Source: CAZEFK01 sp964511405 | GTDB lineage: Bacteria > Pseudomonadota > Alphaproteobacteria > Elsterales > Elsteraceae | DNA: 25,678 bases | Direction of reading: 5' to 3' | Assembly: GCA_964511405.1 (NCBI GenBank) | Contig: CAZEFK010000101.1 | Coordinates: forward strand, 1 to 25,678 | In this document: positions 8,753 through 16,293 of the stretch, in pieces | Position numbering within the stretch: the stretch's first letter is position 1 | Layout of the letters: each line of letters begins with the position of its first letter | Position numbers and translations under genes: made by a program | Notes under the pieces: model-generated | The model's input: the letters and a program-made list of their open reading frames with translations, nothing else | What the model was told of the DNA's origin: nothing | Databases searched by the model: none

Positions 8753-9589
8753 ATGTCCAGCATCAATACGAACAACAGCGCCATCATCGCGCTGCAGAAC
8801 CTGACCACCACCCAGAACGCTCTGGCGCTCAGCCAGAAGCGGGTCAGCACCGGCTACACGGTGTCGAACGCCTTCGACAATGGCGCGGTGTTCGCGATCG
8901 CCCAGAGCATCCGGGTCGACATCTCGGGCCTGGCCGGCATCAACCAGCAGCTCCAGTTCGCCTCGGGCCTGCTGTCGGTGACCAACGCGGCGCTGACCAA
9001 CGTCTCGAACAACCTGACCTCGATCAAGAACCTGCTGGTCCAGCTGGGCGACGGCGCGCTCTCGACCGACGCCATCAATCAGCTGTCGTCGTCCTTCGCG
9101 GCCCTGGTCACCCAGTCGATCAACTTCATCAACGGCGCGGTCTACCAGTCCAAGAGCCTGATCGCCTCCGGCGCCTCGTCGATCAACGTGCTGCAGGACG
9201 CCCAGGGCAATATCGTAACCCTGTCCAGCGCCTCGCCGCTCAGCGCGCTGTCGGCGCTCAACAACCTGGTCGGCGGCATCACCAGCGGCAACGCCGCCTC
9301 GTCGGCCGCCGCGGCGCTGGCCTCGACCGGCGCCTTCGCGTCGGCGCTCAGCCAGATCGGCACCGCCCTGAACGCGTTCGCGATCGTCAACAACAACGTG
9401 TCGGCGCAGATCTCGTTCAACCAGGCGATCGCGGACAGCTTTACCTCGGGCCTGGGCGCCCTGGTCGACGCCAACCTCAGCCGCGAAGCCGCCACCCTGC
9501 AGTCCCTGCAGATCAAGCAGCAGCTGGGATCCCAGGCGCTCTCCATCGCCAACCAGACCCCCCAGGTTCTGCTGTCGCTGTTCCGCTAG
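8753..9589 (+). CDS. Short flagellin (filament protein)
   Basis: A 278-residue flagellin, secreted through the flagellar type III apparatus and polymerised into the filament. Seen: the N-terminal D0/D1 helical part (MSSINTNNSAIIALQNL, QKRVSTGYTVSNAFDNGA, AIAQSIRVDISGL) and the C-terminal D1/D0 part ending QIKQQLGSQALSIANQTPQV then LLSLFR. The D2/D3 outer domains are almost absent; the middle is low-complexity Ala/Ser/Leu sequence. There is no cleavable signal peptide, as expected, and no Cys or Trp. A GAGG lies 7 nt before the ATG. No other flagellar gene (flaF, flbT, fliD, hook) is adjacent, so it is an isolated flagellin. Family assignment is firm. Confidence 0.93.
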   Translation: MSSINTNNSAIIALQNLTTTQNALALSQKRVSTGYTVSNAFDNGAVFAIAQSIRVDISGLAGINQQLQFASGLLSVTNAALTNVSNNLTSIKNLLVQLGDGALSTDAINQLSSSFAALVTQSINFINGAVYQSKSLIASGASSINVLQDAQGNIVTLSSASPLSALSALNNLVGGITSGNAASSAAAALASTGAFASALSQIGTALNAFAIVNNNVSAQISFNQAIADSFTSGLGALVDANLSREAATLQSLQIKQQLGSQALSIANQTPQVLLSLFR

Positions 9590-9590
9590 G

Positions 9591-9605
9591 CCGGTCGGGG
9601 ACCGG
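9591..9605. terminator. Hairpin between convergent genes
   Basis: CCGGTC-GGG-GACCGG, a perfect 6-bp stem filling the 17-bp gap between the flagellin stop and the stop of the convergent secreted-protein gene. Its position suits a two-way terminator, but no T tract follows on either strand. Confidence 0.4.
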
Positions 9606-9606
9606 A

Positions 9607-11469
9607 CTACTTCCGGGCGGGCGCCGGCCGCTTCTGAGCGGGCTTGGCGGTTGGCGCCGCACGAGAGGTTTGCGCCGCGACTGCGATCAGCGGCGCTGTA
9701 TCCTGCCCGTTCACCGTGAACCGACCGTCGGCCGTGACCGCGAAGCGGAAGCGCAGCGGCCGATCGCCGGCCGACGCGTCCTCCGCCCGCTCGCCCATCG
9801 CCTTCAGCCGTACCGCGACCGCCTTGATCCGCGACGCCTCGGCCGGATCGGCCAAGGCAGCGAGCCGGCCGACCACCGCATCGTAGTTGCGCACCACCAG
9901 CTCGGCCTGGCCGATCGCCCCACGCGCGGCGCCGGCGTCGGCCACCACGCCGCCGGTCAACAGCCCGCCGCCGACCGCGACGTCGACCGCCGCGCGGGTC
10001 AAGGTCAGCGCCGTTCCGGCCTCGGTCATGGCGCGAACGATGGGCGCCACCCCAGCCTGACCGGCGCCCAGCGCCGATCGCAGGGCCGTCATCGGCACGT
10101 CCGACGCCGTCAACAGGATCGGCACCCGCGCCGGCAGGTCACCGGCCGGCGGCGCGAAGCCGCCGACACGCAGGCCGTCGTGATGATAGTCGAGCACAAG
10201 CGCCGCCTTGGCCTGATCCAGACCTGACAGCCTGATGGCCAGCGCGCTCGGCCCAAGCCCGAACGTCTCGCCCGCGTCCACACTCCCGGCGGTCACGACG
10301 ACATGCGCGCCGCCGACCGGCAGCGCGAGGTCGGCTGGCCCCGGCCGGGGCCGGCCCTGCCCCGCCGCGATCACGGCCTCGGCCAGGTCGATCAGGGCAT
10401 CGGGCCGGAACCGGTCGACCCCGAGTTCGAACCCCAGCGCCCCGATCCGAGCCTCCGGAACCCGTCCGCCCACGCGCACGCCCTCGACGGCCACGCCATA
10501 GGAAGCATCCTGCGCCGCCGGCTCCGCGGCGCCACGCAGGACTTGGGTCGCCAGGCCGACCCGGTCGATGCCGACCGACACCGCCCCGCCGGGGATCGTG
10601 ACCGCGACATCGCCGATGGTCAGATCACCCGTGCCATCGACCAAGCCCAGCATGGTCCGCAGGGCTTCGAGCAGCGCCCGCAGGTCATCGGGATCGCTGT
10701 CCCGGCCGGCGCCGCCCTGCGCGTCCAATCGGCCGACCGCCTCGGCCAGGGCCTTGCGGCCGGCATCGAGCGCGGCGAGGTCGGCGATCCGGCTGTCGGA
10801 CTGCAGCCGCAAGGCGCCGATCGAGAGCCAATGGGCCCCGCCGGGGCCGGTGACCCGGGTGTCGGCGACGCTTGCCCGGACAGTCTGGTGCCACGCGGCG
10901 CCAGCCGCGGGGGCCATGCCGGTCTGGATATCGACCCGCCCCGCCGTGGCCACGAAGCCCGCGACCGGCCCGGCCGACAGGCCGGCGGCCGCGATCGAGG
11001 CCTCCGTCATCCGGCCCTGCGCTTCGTCCCAGACCCCGGACGAGCGGCCATCCACGATGCTGACCTGGATCGGGCCGCTCGGCAGGATGACGGTCGCCAG
11101 CGCCGGCAGATCGCCGGTCACGGCCATGCGGCCATCGGGCTGCGGCAGGAACGTCTGGATCGCCGTACCGAATTCGATCACCGGACCGCCGTCGCGCCCC
11201 CGCAGCTCGAGGTCACGATAGGTGACGCGGATGCGGTCGCCGTCCTCGGTCACGTCCAACTGGGCGGACAGCGCCAACGGCGTGAGCACCGTCGCCGCCG
11301 ACAGGCGCTCGGCCAGGACGTCACGCAGTTGCGCCGCGCGCGGCGACAGCGCCGCCGGGGCGGTCCATGGCCACGCCCCGGCCGTGCCGGGCGCGGTCAC
11401 GGCAGCTGCCAGCCCCAGCAGAACGGCGCCAAGGCGTTGTTTCAGGCCGCATCCGCCTGCCGTCGGCAT
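9607..11469 (-). CDS. Large secreted protein of unknown function
   Basis: Not recognised. A 620-residue protein with a clear Sec signal peptide (LKQRLGAVLLGLAAAVTAPG, cleavage probably after AGA before WPW). The mature part alternates beta strands with Gly/Ala-rich turns and short amphipathic helices, for example VTEDGDRIRVTYRDLELRG, TGDLTIGDVAVTIPGGAVSV and LRFRFAVTADGRFTVNG. This long series of beta segments resembles periplasmic AsmA-like or DUF945-like proteins in style only. The C-terminus is Lys/Pro/Ala-rich (KPAQKRPAPARK). I chose the ATG at 11469 because GGGAGG lies just upstream; an earlier start would bury the signal peptide. It is divergent from the secreted protein at 11846. Confidence 0.8.
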   Translation of the reverse strand: MPTAGGCGLKQRLGAVLLGLAAAVTAPGTAGAWPWTAPAALSPRAAQLRDVLAERLSAATVLTPLALSAQLDVTEDGDRIRVTYRDLELRGRDGGPVIEFGTAIQTFLPQPDGRMAVTGDLPALATVILPSGPIQVSIVDGRSSGVWDEAQGRMTEASIAAAGLSAGPVAGFVATAGRVDIQTGMAPAAGAAWHQTVRASVADTRVTGPGGAHWLSIGALRLQSDSRIADLAALDAGRKALAEAVGRLDAQGGAGRDSDPDDLRALLEALRTMLGLVDGTGDLTIGDVAVTIPGGAVSVGIDRVGLATQVLRGAAEPAAQDASYGVAVEGVRVGGRVPEARIGALGFELGVDRFRPDALIDLAEAVIAAGQGRPRPGPADLALPVGGAHVVVTAGSVDAGETFGLGPSALAIRLSGLDQAKAALVLDYHHDGLRVGGFAPPAGDLPARVPILLTASDVPMTALRSALGAGQAGVAPIVRAMTEAGTALTLTRAAVDVAVGGGLLTGGVVADAGAARGAIGQAELVVRNYDAVVGRLAALADPAEASRIKAVAVRLKAMGERAEDASAGDRPLRFRFAVTADGRFTVNGQDTAPLIAVAAQTSRAAPTAKPAQKRPAPARK

Positions 11470-11845
11470 CGCTGCCCTCCCGCATCCACGGCTCACCCTA
11501 CTATGATAGGGCCATCAATTTTATCAGGATGGGGCCGCCATCGCCAGGTTATGGCCTGGCCACCCCTATAACTTAATAATTGATTCCTTGGGATAGATGC
11601 GCTGATACTTCGCAAGTTGCCGGGCTGTCCGATCGCCTGCGCCAACAGCATGACGATTTCGGATCTGTCCAGACCGTCCATTGGCCGAATGTCGCCCTGC
11701 AATATTTGGCGGCCGGCCCGATGGTATCGACGGGCCGAGGGGATCGGCGCGGATTGATCTTGCCGGCTTGATGACATCGGCGGCAGCCCGGCCCGGCCGT
11801 AGCGGCAGCGAAACGACGGCGGATGAAGAGATGGAGGGCTCAAGG
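11470..11845. promoter_or_regulatory. 376-bp divergent intergenic region
   Basis: Lies between two divergently read secreted-protein genes and must hold both promoters. It has an unusually AT-rich core (about 11505-11600, including ATCAATTTTATC and ATAACTTAATAATTGATT) in an otherwise GC-rich window. I see no gene here. An open frame on the minus strand reads through it, but its product is featureless. No -35/-10 pair is good enough to mark. Confidence 0.6.
11543..11560. repeat. Inverted repeat in the divergent intergenic region
   Basis: GCCAGG-TTATGG-CCTGGC: a perfect 6-bp inverted repeat with a 6-base centre, in the AT-rich core between the divergent genes. Its position suits an operator controlling one or both. 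Confidence 0.35.
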
Positions 11846-13222
11846 ATGCCAACTCTTGGACTGAAGGCGGTGCTCGGACTGGCCGGGCTGGCGGTTGCCG
11901 GGCTGGGCGCTGGCGCGGCGCGGGCTGACGCGGTCGCCGATTTCGAGCAGATCGTCAAACCGATGCTGCCGCCGAACAGCCTCAGCTATGGCAGCGCGAC
12001 CGCATCGGGCCCGACCGCCTTCACCCTCTCGAAGGTCGTGCTCGAGTTCCCGGGAGACGGGGGCAAACCGGTCCGGGTGGCCGTCGACTCGGTGACCGTC
12101 TCCGATATCGACTTCAACGGCATCAAGGCCAGCCAGGCGCCGGTCCGGCTGTCGGTGCGCTTCGACGGCATCCAGCCGGATTTCGCATCGATGCCGGCGG
12201 ATGGCAAGGATGCCGACACGGCGAAGATGGTGGCGGCGCTGTGGCCCAAGACCACCGCCGCCAACCTCGCCTACACGGTTGTCGACGGCCACCTGGATCT
12301 CAGCGACCTGAGCTTCGATTTTCCGGGGCTTGCCAAGCTCAGCCTGACCTTGGCCCTGGACGGCGCGGTGACGGATCCCAAGGCCGCGGCCGCCGCCGCG
12401 GTCGGCACCAGCCTCAAGCAGGCGAGCCTGACCTACGAGGACAAGTCGCTCCTGTCCAAGGTCGTCATTCCGCTCGCGGCGCTCAGCCAGAAGACCAGCG
12501 ACACCAAGGTGCTGGCCGATGCCCAGGCGCAGCTGGCGGCGCTCAAGCAGGGCCAGGGCCCGCTGGCATCGTCGGCCATCGACACCGTGGCAGCGATGCT
12601 GGCCGACTATCAGGCGCCGAAGGGACCGCTGAAGATCGCCCTGGCGCCCCCGACGCCGCCGACCTTCGTCACGCTGGCCGCCAAGGATTCGCCCGACGCG
12701 ATCCTGGCCGCGCTCGGCGCCACCGTCACCTACAACGGCACCACGGTGTCGAGCCCGGGCTCGACGACCACCGCCTCGGCCGCGCCGCCGCCGGCCCGTG
12801 GCCCGCATTCGCGGTCCAAGGGCGGCTCGGCGCCGGCATCGCAGCAGACGGCCAGCGCGACGCCGGCGCCGGCCGCCTGCAAGGAGGGCGACCGCCTGTT
12901 CGTCTACTCCGACGACGGCTGGTATGCGGCGACCGTGCGCGACACGACCGCGAAGTCGGGCTGCGTGGTCCGCTATGACGGCCATGGCGCGGCCGACGAC
13001 GAGGTCGTCAAGCCGGACCAGATCATGGCTTGGTCGCCCGACGGGCCCGGCACCGCCGTGACCGCCTGCGACAAGGACGCCAAGGTCGTCGGCGAGAGCG
13101 ACGGCGTCTGGTACCCCGCGACCATCCTCGACCGCTCCGGCAAGGGCTGCAAGGTGCACTGGACCGTCGGCGATGACCCGGATGAGGTGCTGCGGCTGGA
13201 CCAGATCCGCACAATCCCGTAA
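11846..13222 (+). CDS. Secreted protein with two C-terminal Tudor-like repeats
   Basis: Not recognised as a named family. 458 residues. A Sec signal peptide (LKAVLGLAGLAVAGLGAG, probable cleavage after ARA) is followed by a beta-rich domain to about residue 300 (DAVADFEQIVKPMLPPNSLS, FTLSKVVLEFPGDGGKP). An Ala/Ser/Thr/Pro linker runs from about 300 to 344. Then come two similar modules at about 345-396 and 408-458. Each reads C-x(10-13)-DG-W-Y-x-AT-[VI]-x-D, then a second Cys about 28 residues after the first, then D-E-V-x-[KR]-x-D-Q-I. The W-Y-x-A-T core followed by V-x-[YW] strands resembles Tudor/agenet small beta-barrels. The paired Cys would suit a periplasmic disulphide. The start at 11846 directly precedes the signal peptide; GGAGG lies upstream. 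Confidence 0.82.
   Translation: MPTLGLKAVLGLAGLAVAGLGAGAARADAVADFEQIVKPMLPPNSLSYGSATASGPTAFTLSKVVLEFPGDGGKPVRVAVDSVTVSDIDFNGIKASQAPVRLSVRFDGIQPDFASMPADGKDADTAKMVAALWPKTTAANLAYTVVDGHLDLSDLSFDFPGLAKLSLTLALDGAVTDPKAAAAAAVGTSLKQASLTYEDKSLLSKVVIPLAALSQKTSDTKVLADAQAQLAALKQGQGPLASSAIDTVAAMLADYQAPKGPLKIALAPPTPPTFVTLAAKDSPDAILAALGATVTYNGTTVSSPGSTTTASAAPPPARGPHSRSKGGSAPASQQTASATPAPAACKEGDRLFVYSDDGWYAATVRDTTAKSGCVVRYDGHGAADDEVVKPDQIMAWSPDGPGTAVTACDKDAKVVGESDGVWYPATILDRSGKGCKVHWTVGDDPDEVLRLDQIRTIP
12878..13219 (+). repeat. Tandem duplicated module in the secreted protein
   Basis: Two copies of an about 50-residue module (codons 345-396 and 408-458), sharing Cys spacing of 28 and 27 residues, a D-G-x-W-Y-x-A-T core and a D-E-V...D-Q-I ending. 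The copies have diverged well beyond recent duplication. Confidence 0.75.
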
Positions 13223-13231
13223 AGCATCGGC

Positions 13232-13260
13232 CAAGCGGGACGGCTGGGCCGTCCCGCTTG
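13232..13260. terminator. Strong hairpin after the Tudor-repeat gene
   Basis: A perfect 13-bp inverted repeat, CAAGCGGGACGGC then TGG then its complement, starting 10 bp after the stop codon. No T tract follows, so it is either an atypical terminator or a 3'-end stabiliser. Confidence 0.65.
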
Positions 13261-13423
13261 CAGCGGCCGCTGTCTCGGAAGTTTAACTGAATTGCCAGAG
13301 ATTCCGCGATCGGCGTGGACTAGCGTTGGCAACAAGCTGTTTCGATCGGACCGATCTGACGGAGCGCGCGGCGATCGTGAGTGCAGGGTTGCCACGGCAA
13401 GCGAAGCACGGTGGTCGGGGCGA

Positions 13424-15157
13424 ATGAGCAACGGAGGCTCCGGCACGTCCGCCATCGAATTTGCCCTGCAGCCGATCGTCCAATGCCTGTCGGGCCAGTG
13501 CGTCGGCTTCGAGGCCGTGCCCGTCGATCCGTCGGCCACCGCGGCTGCAGCGGATCTGCGCGAGGCCGCCGATCGCGCCGGCACTCTCGGCGCCCTGGAC
13601 CTGCAGCTGCGCGAGGCCGCGGCGGCGGCGTTCCGGCAACTGGCCCCCGCCGACGCCCGCCTGTGGCTCCGCCTCGATGCCCGCCTGCTGGAGGCCGATC
13701 CCATCGTCATAGACGAGCTGGCGGCCTGGGCCGAACGGCATGCCCTGGCCCGCGCCCAGGTGTGCCTGGAGCTGGCCGACCTGCGCTCGGCCGATACCGC
13801 CGACCGCATCGCGCCGGTCATAGCGGCGCTGCGCAATCACGACTTCCGGATCGCCCTTGATTCCTTCGGCACAGGCAGCTCCAGCCTGCGCATGCTATGC
13901 GAGCTCAGGCCCCACTTCATCAACCTCGACCGGTATTTCTTGGCCGGCATCGATCGCGACTATAAGCGGAAGATCCTGGTCAACAACGTCGTCAGCATCG
14001 CCCATGCCCTGGGCGCCCTGGTGCTGGCCAAGGGCATCGAGACCGACCGGGAATTCGCCTGCGCCCGGGATATCGGCTGCGATTTGGCGCAAGGGGCGTT
14101 CATCGCGCCGCCGGTCACCGACATCGGCCGGCTGCGCGACAGCTATCCCGTGTCCGGCGGCAGCGCCGCGCAGCGCCGCCGGCGCGCCGACGAGACCGCC
14201 CTCGAAGGCTCGCTCGACGCCATCGAGCCGATCGTCATCGGCACCAAGCTCAGCGTCATGTTCGACCGGTTCCGGGCCAACAGCGCGCTGACCTTCCTGC
14301 CGGTGGTCGACACCGACGGCCATCCGCTCGGGCTGATCCGCGAGGGCGACCTCAAGTCCTACGTGTATTCACCGTTCGGCAAGGACCTGCTCAGCAACCG
14401 GGTGCTCGGCCACACCCTGGGCACCTTCATCAATCCGTGCCCGGTGGTCGACGTCCAGACCCGCGCCGAGCAGGTGATCGAGATCTTCTCGGGCAATGAC
14501 ACCCAGGACGGCATGATCGTCACGCGCGACGGCCTCTATGCCGGCGTGCTCAGCGCCCGCGCCCTGGTGCGCATGGTCCACGAGCGCAACGTCGCCATCG
14601 CCCGCGACCAGAACCCCCTGACCAAGCTGCCCGGCAACAACCGGATCGCCGAATGGGTGACCGCAGCCCTCGATGACCGCGCCACCGCCTATGTGCTGGC
14701 CTATTTCGACTTCGACAATTTCAAGCCGTTCAACGACACCCTGGGGTTCCGGCAGGGCGACCGCGCGATCATCCTGTTCGCCCAGCTGTTGACCAAGACG
14801 GTGCGCGGCCAGGGCGACCTGGTCGGCCATATCGGTGGCGACGACTTCTTCATCGGCCTGCGCCACCCGGATCCCGACCACGCCGCCCTGCTGCTGGCCG
14901 AGATCGTGCGCACCTTCTCCAGCGACGCCCAGGCGCTCTATGATCCGGCCTCGCGCGAACGCGGCTACATCCTGGGCAAGGATCGCGACGGCAACCAGCG
15001 CCGCTTCCCGCTGCTGTCGGTCAGCGGCGTTGCGGTGACCCTGCCGGCCGGCCGCCAGCCGACCACCATCGACGACGTGACGGCGGCCATTGCCGAGCAC
15101 AAGACCGCGGCCAAGATGGCCCCCGACCGCCTGCGCCACATCTCCATGGCGGCGTGA
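13424..15157 (+). CDS. EAL-CBS-GGDEF cyclic-di-GMP signalling protein with degraded EAL site
   Basis: A 577-residue cytoplasmic protein with no membrane segment. Domains in order: EAL-like (about 10-240), CBS pair (about 260-400), GGDEF (about 415-570). The EAL signature is FEAVP at 29-33. The catalytic DDFGTG is DSFGTG (Ser at 147), and the EGVET Glu is Lys (AKGIET, Lys 203), so phosphodiesterase activity is unlikely. The GGDEF domain has LTKLPGNNRI, YFDFDNFKPFNDTLGFRQGD and GGDDF at 471-475; this DDF variant, as far as I recall, is usual in this domain architecture and may still be active. The RxxD inhibitory site is absent. The CBS pair may sense nucleotides. ATG 13424 is preferred over an in-frame ATG at 13292 because homology begins just after it; its Shine-Dalgarno is weak. 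Confidence 0.9.
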   Translation: MSNGGSGTSAIEFALQPIVQCLSGQCVGFEAVPVDPSATAAAADLREAADRAGTLGALDLQLREAAAAAFRQLAPADARLWLRLDARLLEADPIVIDELAAWAERHALARAQVCLELADLRSADTADRIAPVIAALRNHDFRIALDSFGTGSSSLRMLCELRPHFINLDRYFLAGIDRDYKRKILVNNVVSIAHALGALVLAKGIETDREFACARDIGCDLAQGAFIAPPVTDIGRLRDSYPVSGGSAAQRRRRADETALEGSLDAIEPIVIGTKLSVMFDRFRANSALTFLPVVDTDGHPLGLIREGDLKSYVYSPFGKDLLSNRVLGHTLGTFINPCPVVDVQTRAEQVIEIFSGNDTQDGMIVTRDGLYAGVLSARALVRMVHERNVAIARDQNPLTKLPGNNRIAEWVTAALDDRATAYVLAYFDFDNFKPFNDTLGFRQGDRAIILFAQLLTKTVRGQGDLVGHIGGDDFFIGLRHPDPDHAALLLAEIVRTFSSDAQALYDPASRERGYILGKDRDGNQRRFPLLSVSGVAVTLPAGRQPTTIDDVTAAIAEHKTAAKMAPDRLRHISMAA

Positions 15158-15179
15158 CGGACGCCTCAGGACCTCCGCG

Positions 15180-16199
15180 TCATGCCGTCCCCGGACCGGC
15201 GTCGAGGACGGTCGGGCCGTCCGGTCCCGGTGCCCACAGGACCGTATCGTCGGCCGGCTCGGGCTCGCCCAGCAGCGTGAGCGGCTGGCGGCGGGCAAGC
15301 GCGACGGCGTCCGACAGCGCCAGACCGAACCACGCCATCGCATTGCGCACGGCCTGGTCCATGGTCAGCGCCGAACCGGCCAGCGCCGTCGAACCGGCCA
15401 GCCGGACCACCGGCTCGACATCGCGACGGAGCGGCACCGGGCCCATGCGGTAGGTGCCGGGCGCCGCGGCCGCCCCGGCGGTCGCGTCGCTGACCAGGAT
15501 CGACCGGTCCAGCCCTTTGGCCCGGACATAGACCTTGAGATAGTCGGGCGCGATGTGGACGCCGTCGGCGATGAACGACGCCCACAGCCGATCCTCGGCC
15601 AGCTGGTTCATGATCGGGTTGTCCGATTTGCGCAGCAGGCCGGCCGTGCCGTTGCCGAGATGGGTCGACAGCCGCGCCCCGCGGTCGACGGCGGCGGCCA
15701 AGGTGCCGCGGTCGGCGGCGGTATGGCCGATGGCGACCACGATGCCGCGGCCGGCCAGCGCCGCGATCAGGTCGAGGGCGCCCGCCACTTCAGGCGCGAT
15801 CGTGACCAGCCGGATCCGGCCGCCCGCCGCCTGCTGGAAGCGCTCGAACCGCTCCAGGCTGGCCGGTTGCATCGCGCCCTCGGGATGGCAGCCGCGGAAG
15901 CCCTCCAGCGGCGACAGGAACGGTCCCTCCAGATGATAGCCCAGCACCATGTGCCCGAGCCGACTGGCCGGCCGCGCCGCCTCCAGCGCCGCCAGGCAGG
16001 CGGCGATGTCCGGATCGGGCGCGCTGATCACGGTCGGCAGGCAGCGTGTCACCCCGGTCGCCAGCATCGCCGACAGGGCCCGGTCGAGATCGGCGACGGT
16101 CAGGCCCGGCGTGTTGAAGTCGACGCCGCCGAAGCCGTTGACCTGGAGGTCGACCAGCCCGCCGGTCCGAACGGCCTTGTCGGTAAGGCGCAAATCCAT
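15180..16199 (-). CDS. nagA: N-acetylglucosamine-6-phosphate deacetylase
   Basis: A TIM-barrel amidohydrolase of the NagA family, removing acetate from N-acetylglucosamine-6-phosphate in amino-sugar and cell-wall recycling. Seen: DLQVNGFGGVDFN near the N-terminus (family pattern DxHxxG/NGFxGxD); TRCLPTVIS; the metal-binding HLEGPFLSP (Glu); IGHTAAD and STHLGNGTAG (metal His residues); IADGVHIAP (substrate His); and LVSDATAG, whose Asp is the catalytic base. The length of about 339 residues is slightly short for the family (usually near 380), with a reduced N-terminal beta-sandwich. I use the ATG at 16199; an ATG at 16220 is equally open, and neither has an ideal Shine-Dalgarno. No nagB, nagK or PTS gene is next to it. 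Its stop lies 22 bp from that of the convergent cyclic-di-GMP gene. Confidence 0.9.
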   Translation of the reverse strand: MDLRLTDKAVRTGGLVDLQVNGFGGVDFNTPGLTVADLDRALSAMLATGVTRCLPTVISAPDPDIAACLAALEAARPASRLGHMVLGYHLEGPFLSPLEGFRGCHPEGAMQPASLERFERFQQAAGGRIRLVTIAPEVAGALDLIAALAGRGIVVAIGHTAADRGTLAAAVDRGARLSTHLGNGTAGLLRKSDNPIMNQLAEDRLWASFIADGVHIAPDYLKVYVRAKGLDRSILVSDATAGAAAAPGTYRMGPVPLRRDVEPVVRLAGSTALAGSALTMDQAVRNAMAWFGLALSDAVALARRQPLTLLGEPEPADDTVLWAPGPDGPTVLDAGPGTA

Positions 16200-16260
16200 G
16201 CGTGTCGGCCCCGCTCCCATGTGGCGCGCGCCAGCCTAGCCGCTGCGAAGCCGGACGCAA

Positions 16261-16280
16261 GCGCCGCCACAGGACGGCGC
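16261..16280. terminator. Possible hairpin terminator for the EF-hand gene
   Basis: GCGCCG, 8 bases, then CGGCGC: a 6-bp stem about 14 bp beyond the EF-hand stop codon (minus strand). There is no T tract. The evidence is weak. Confidence 0.25.
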
Positions 16281-16293
16281 GTGCATCGGCGGC

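Noticed and set aside
11493..11852. A 119-codon minus-strand frame in the divergent intergenic region
   Set aside because: It has no ribosome site or domain, and it would run through the AT-rich control region and into the start of the opposite gene.
11840..13234. A 464-codon minus-strand frame opposite the Tudor-repeat gene
   Set aside because: The composition is Arg/Gly/Val/Asp shadow type with no ribosome site, while the plus strand has a signal peptide and repeats.
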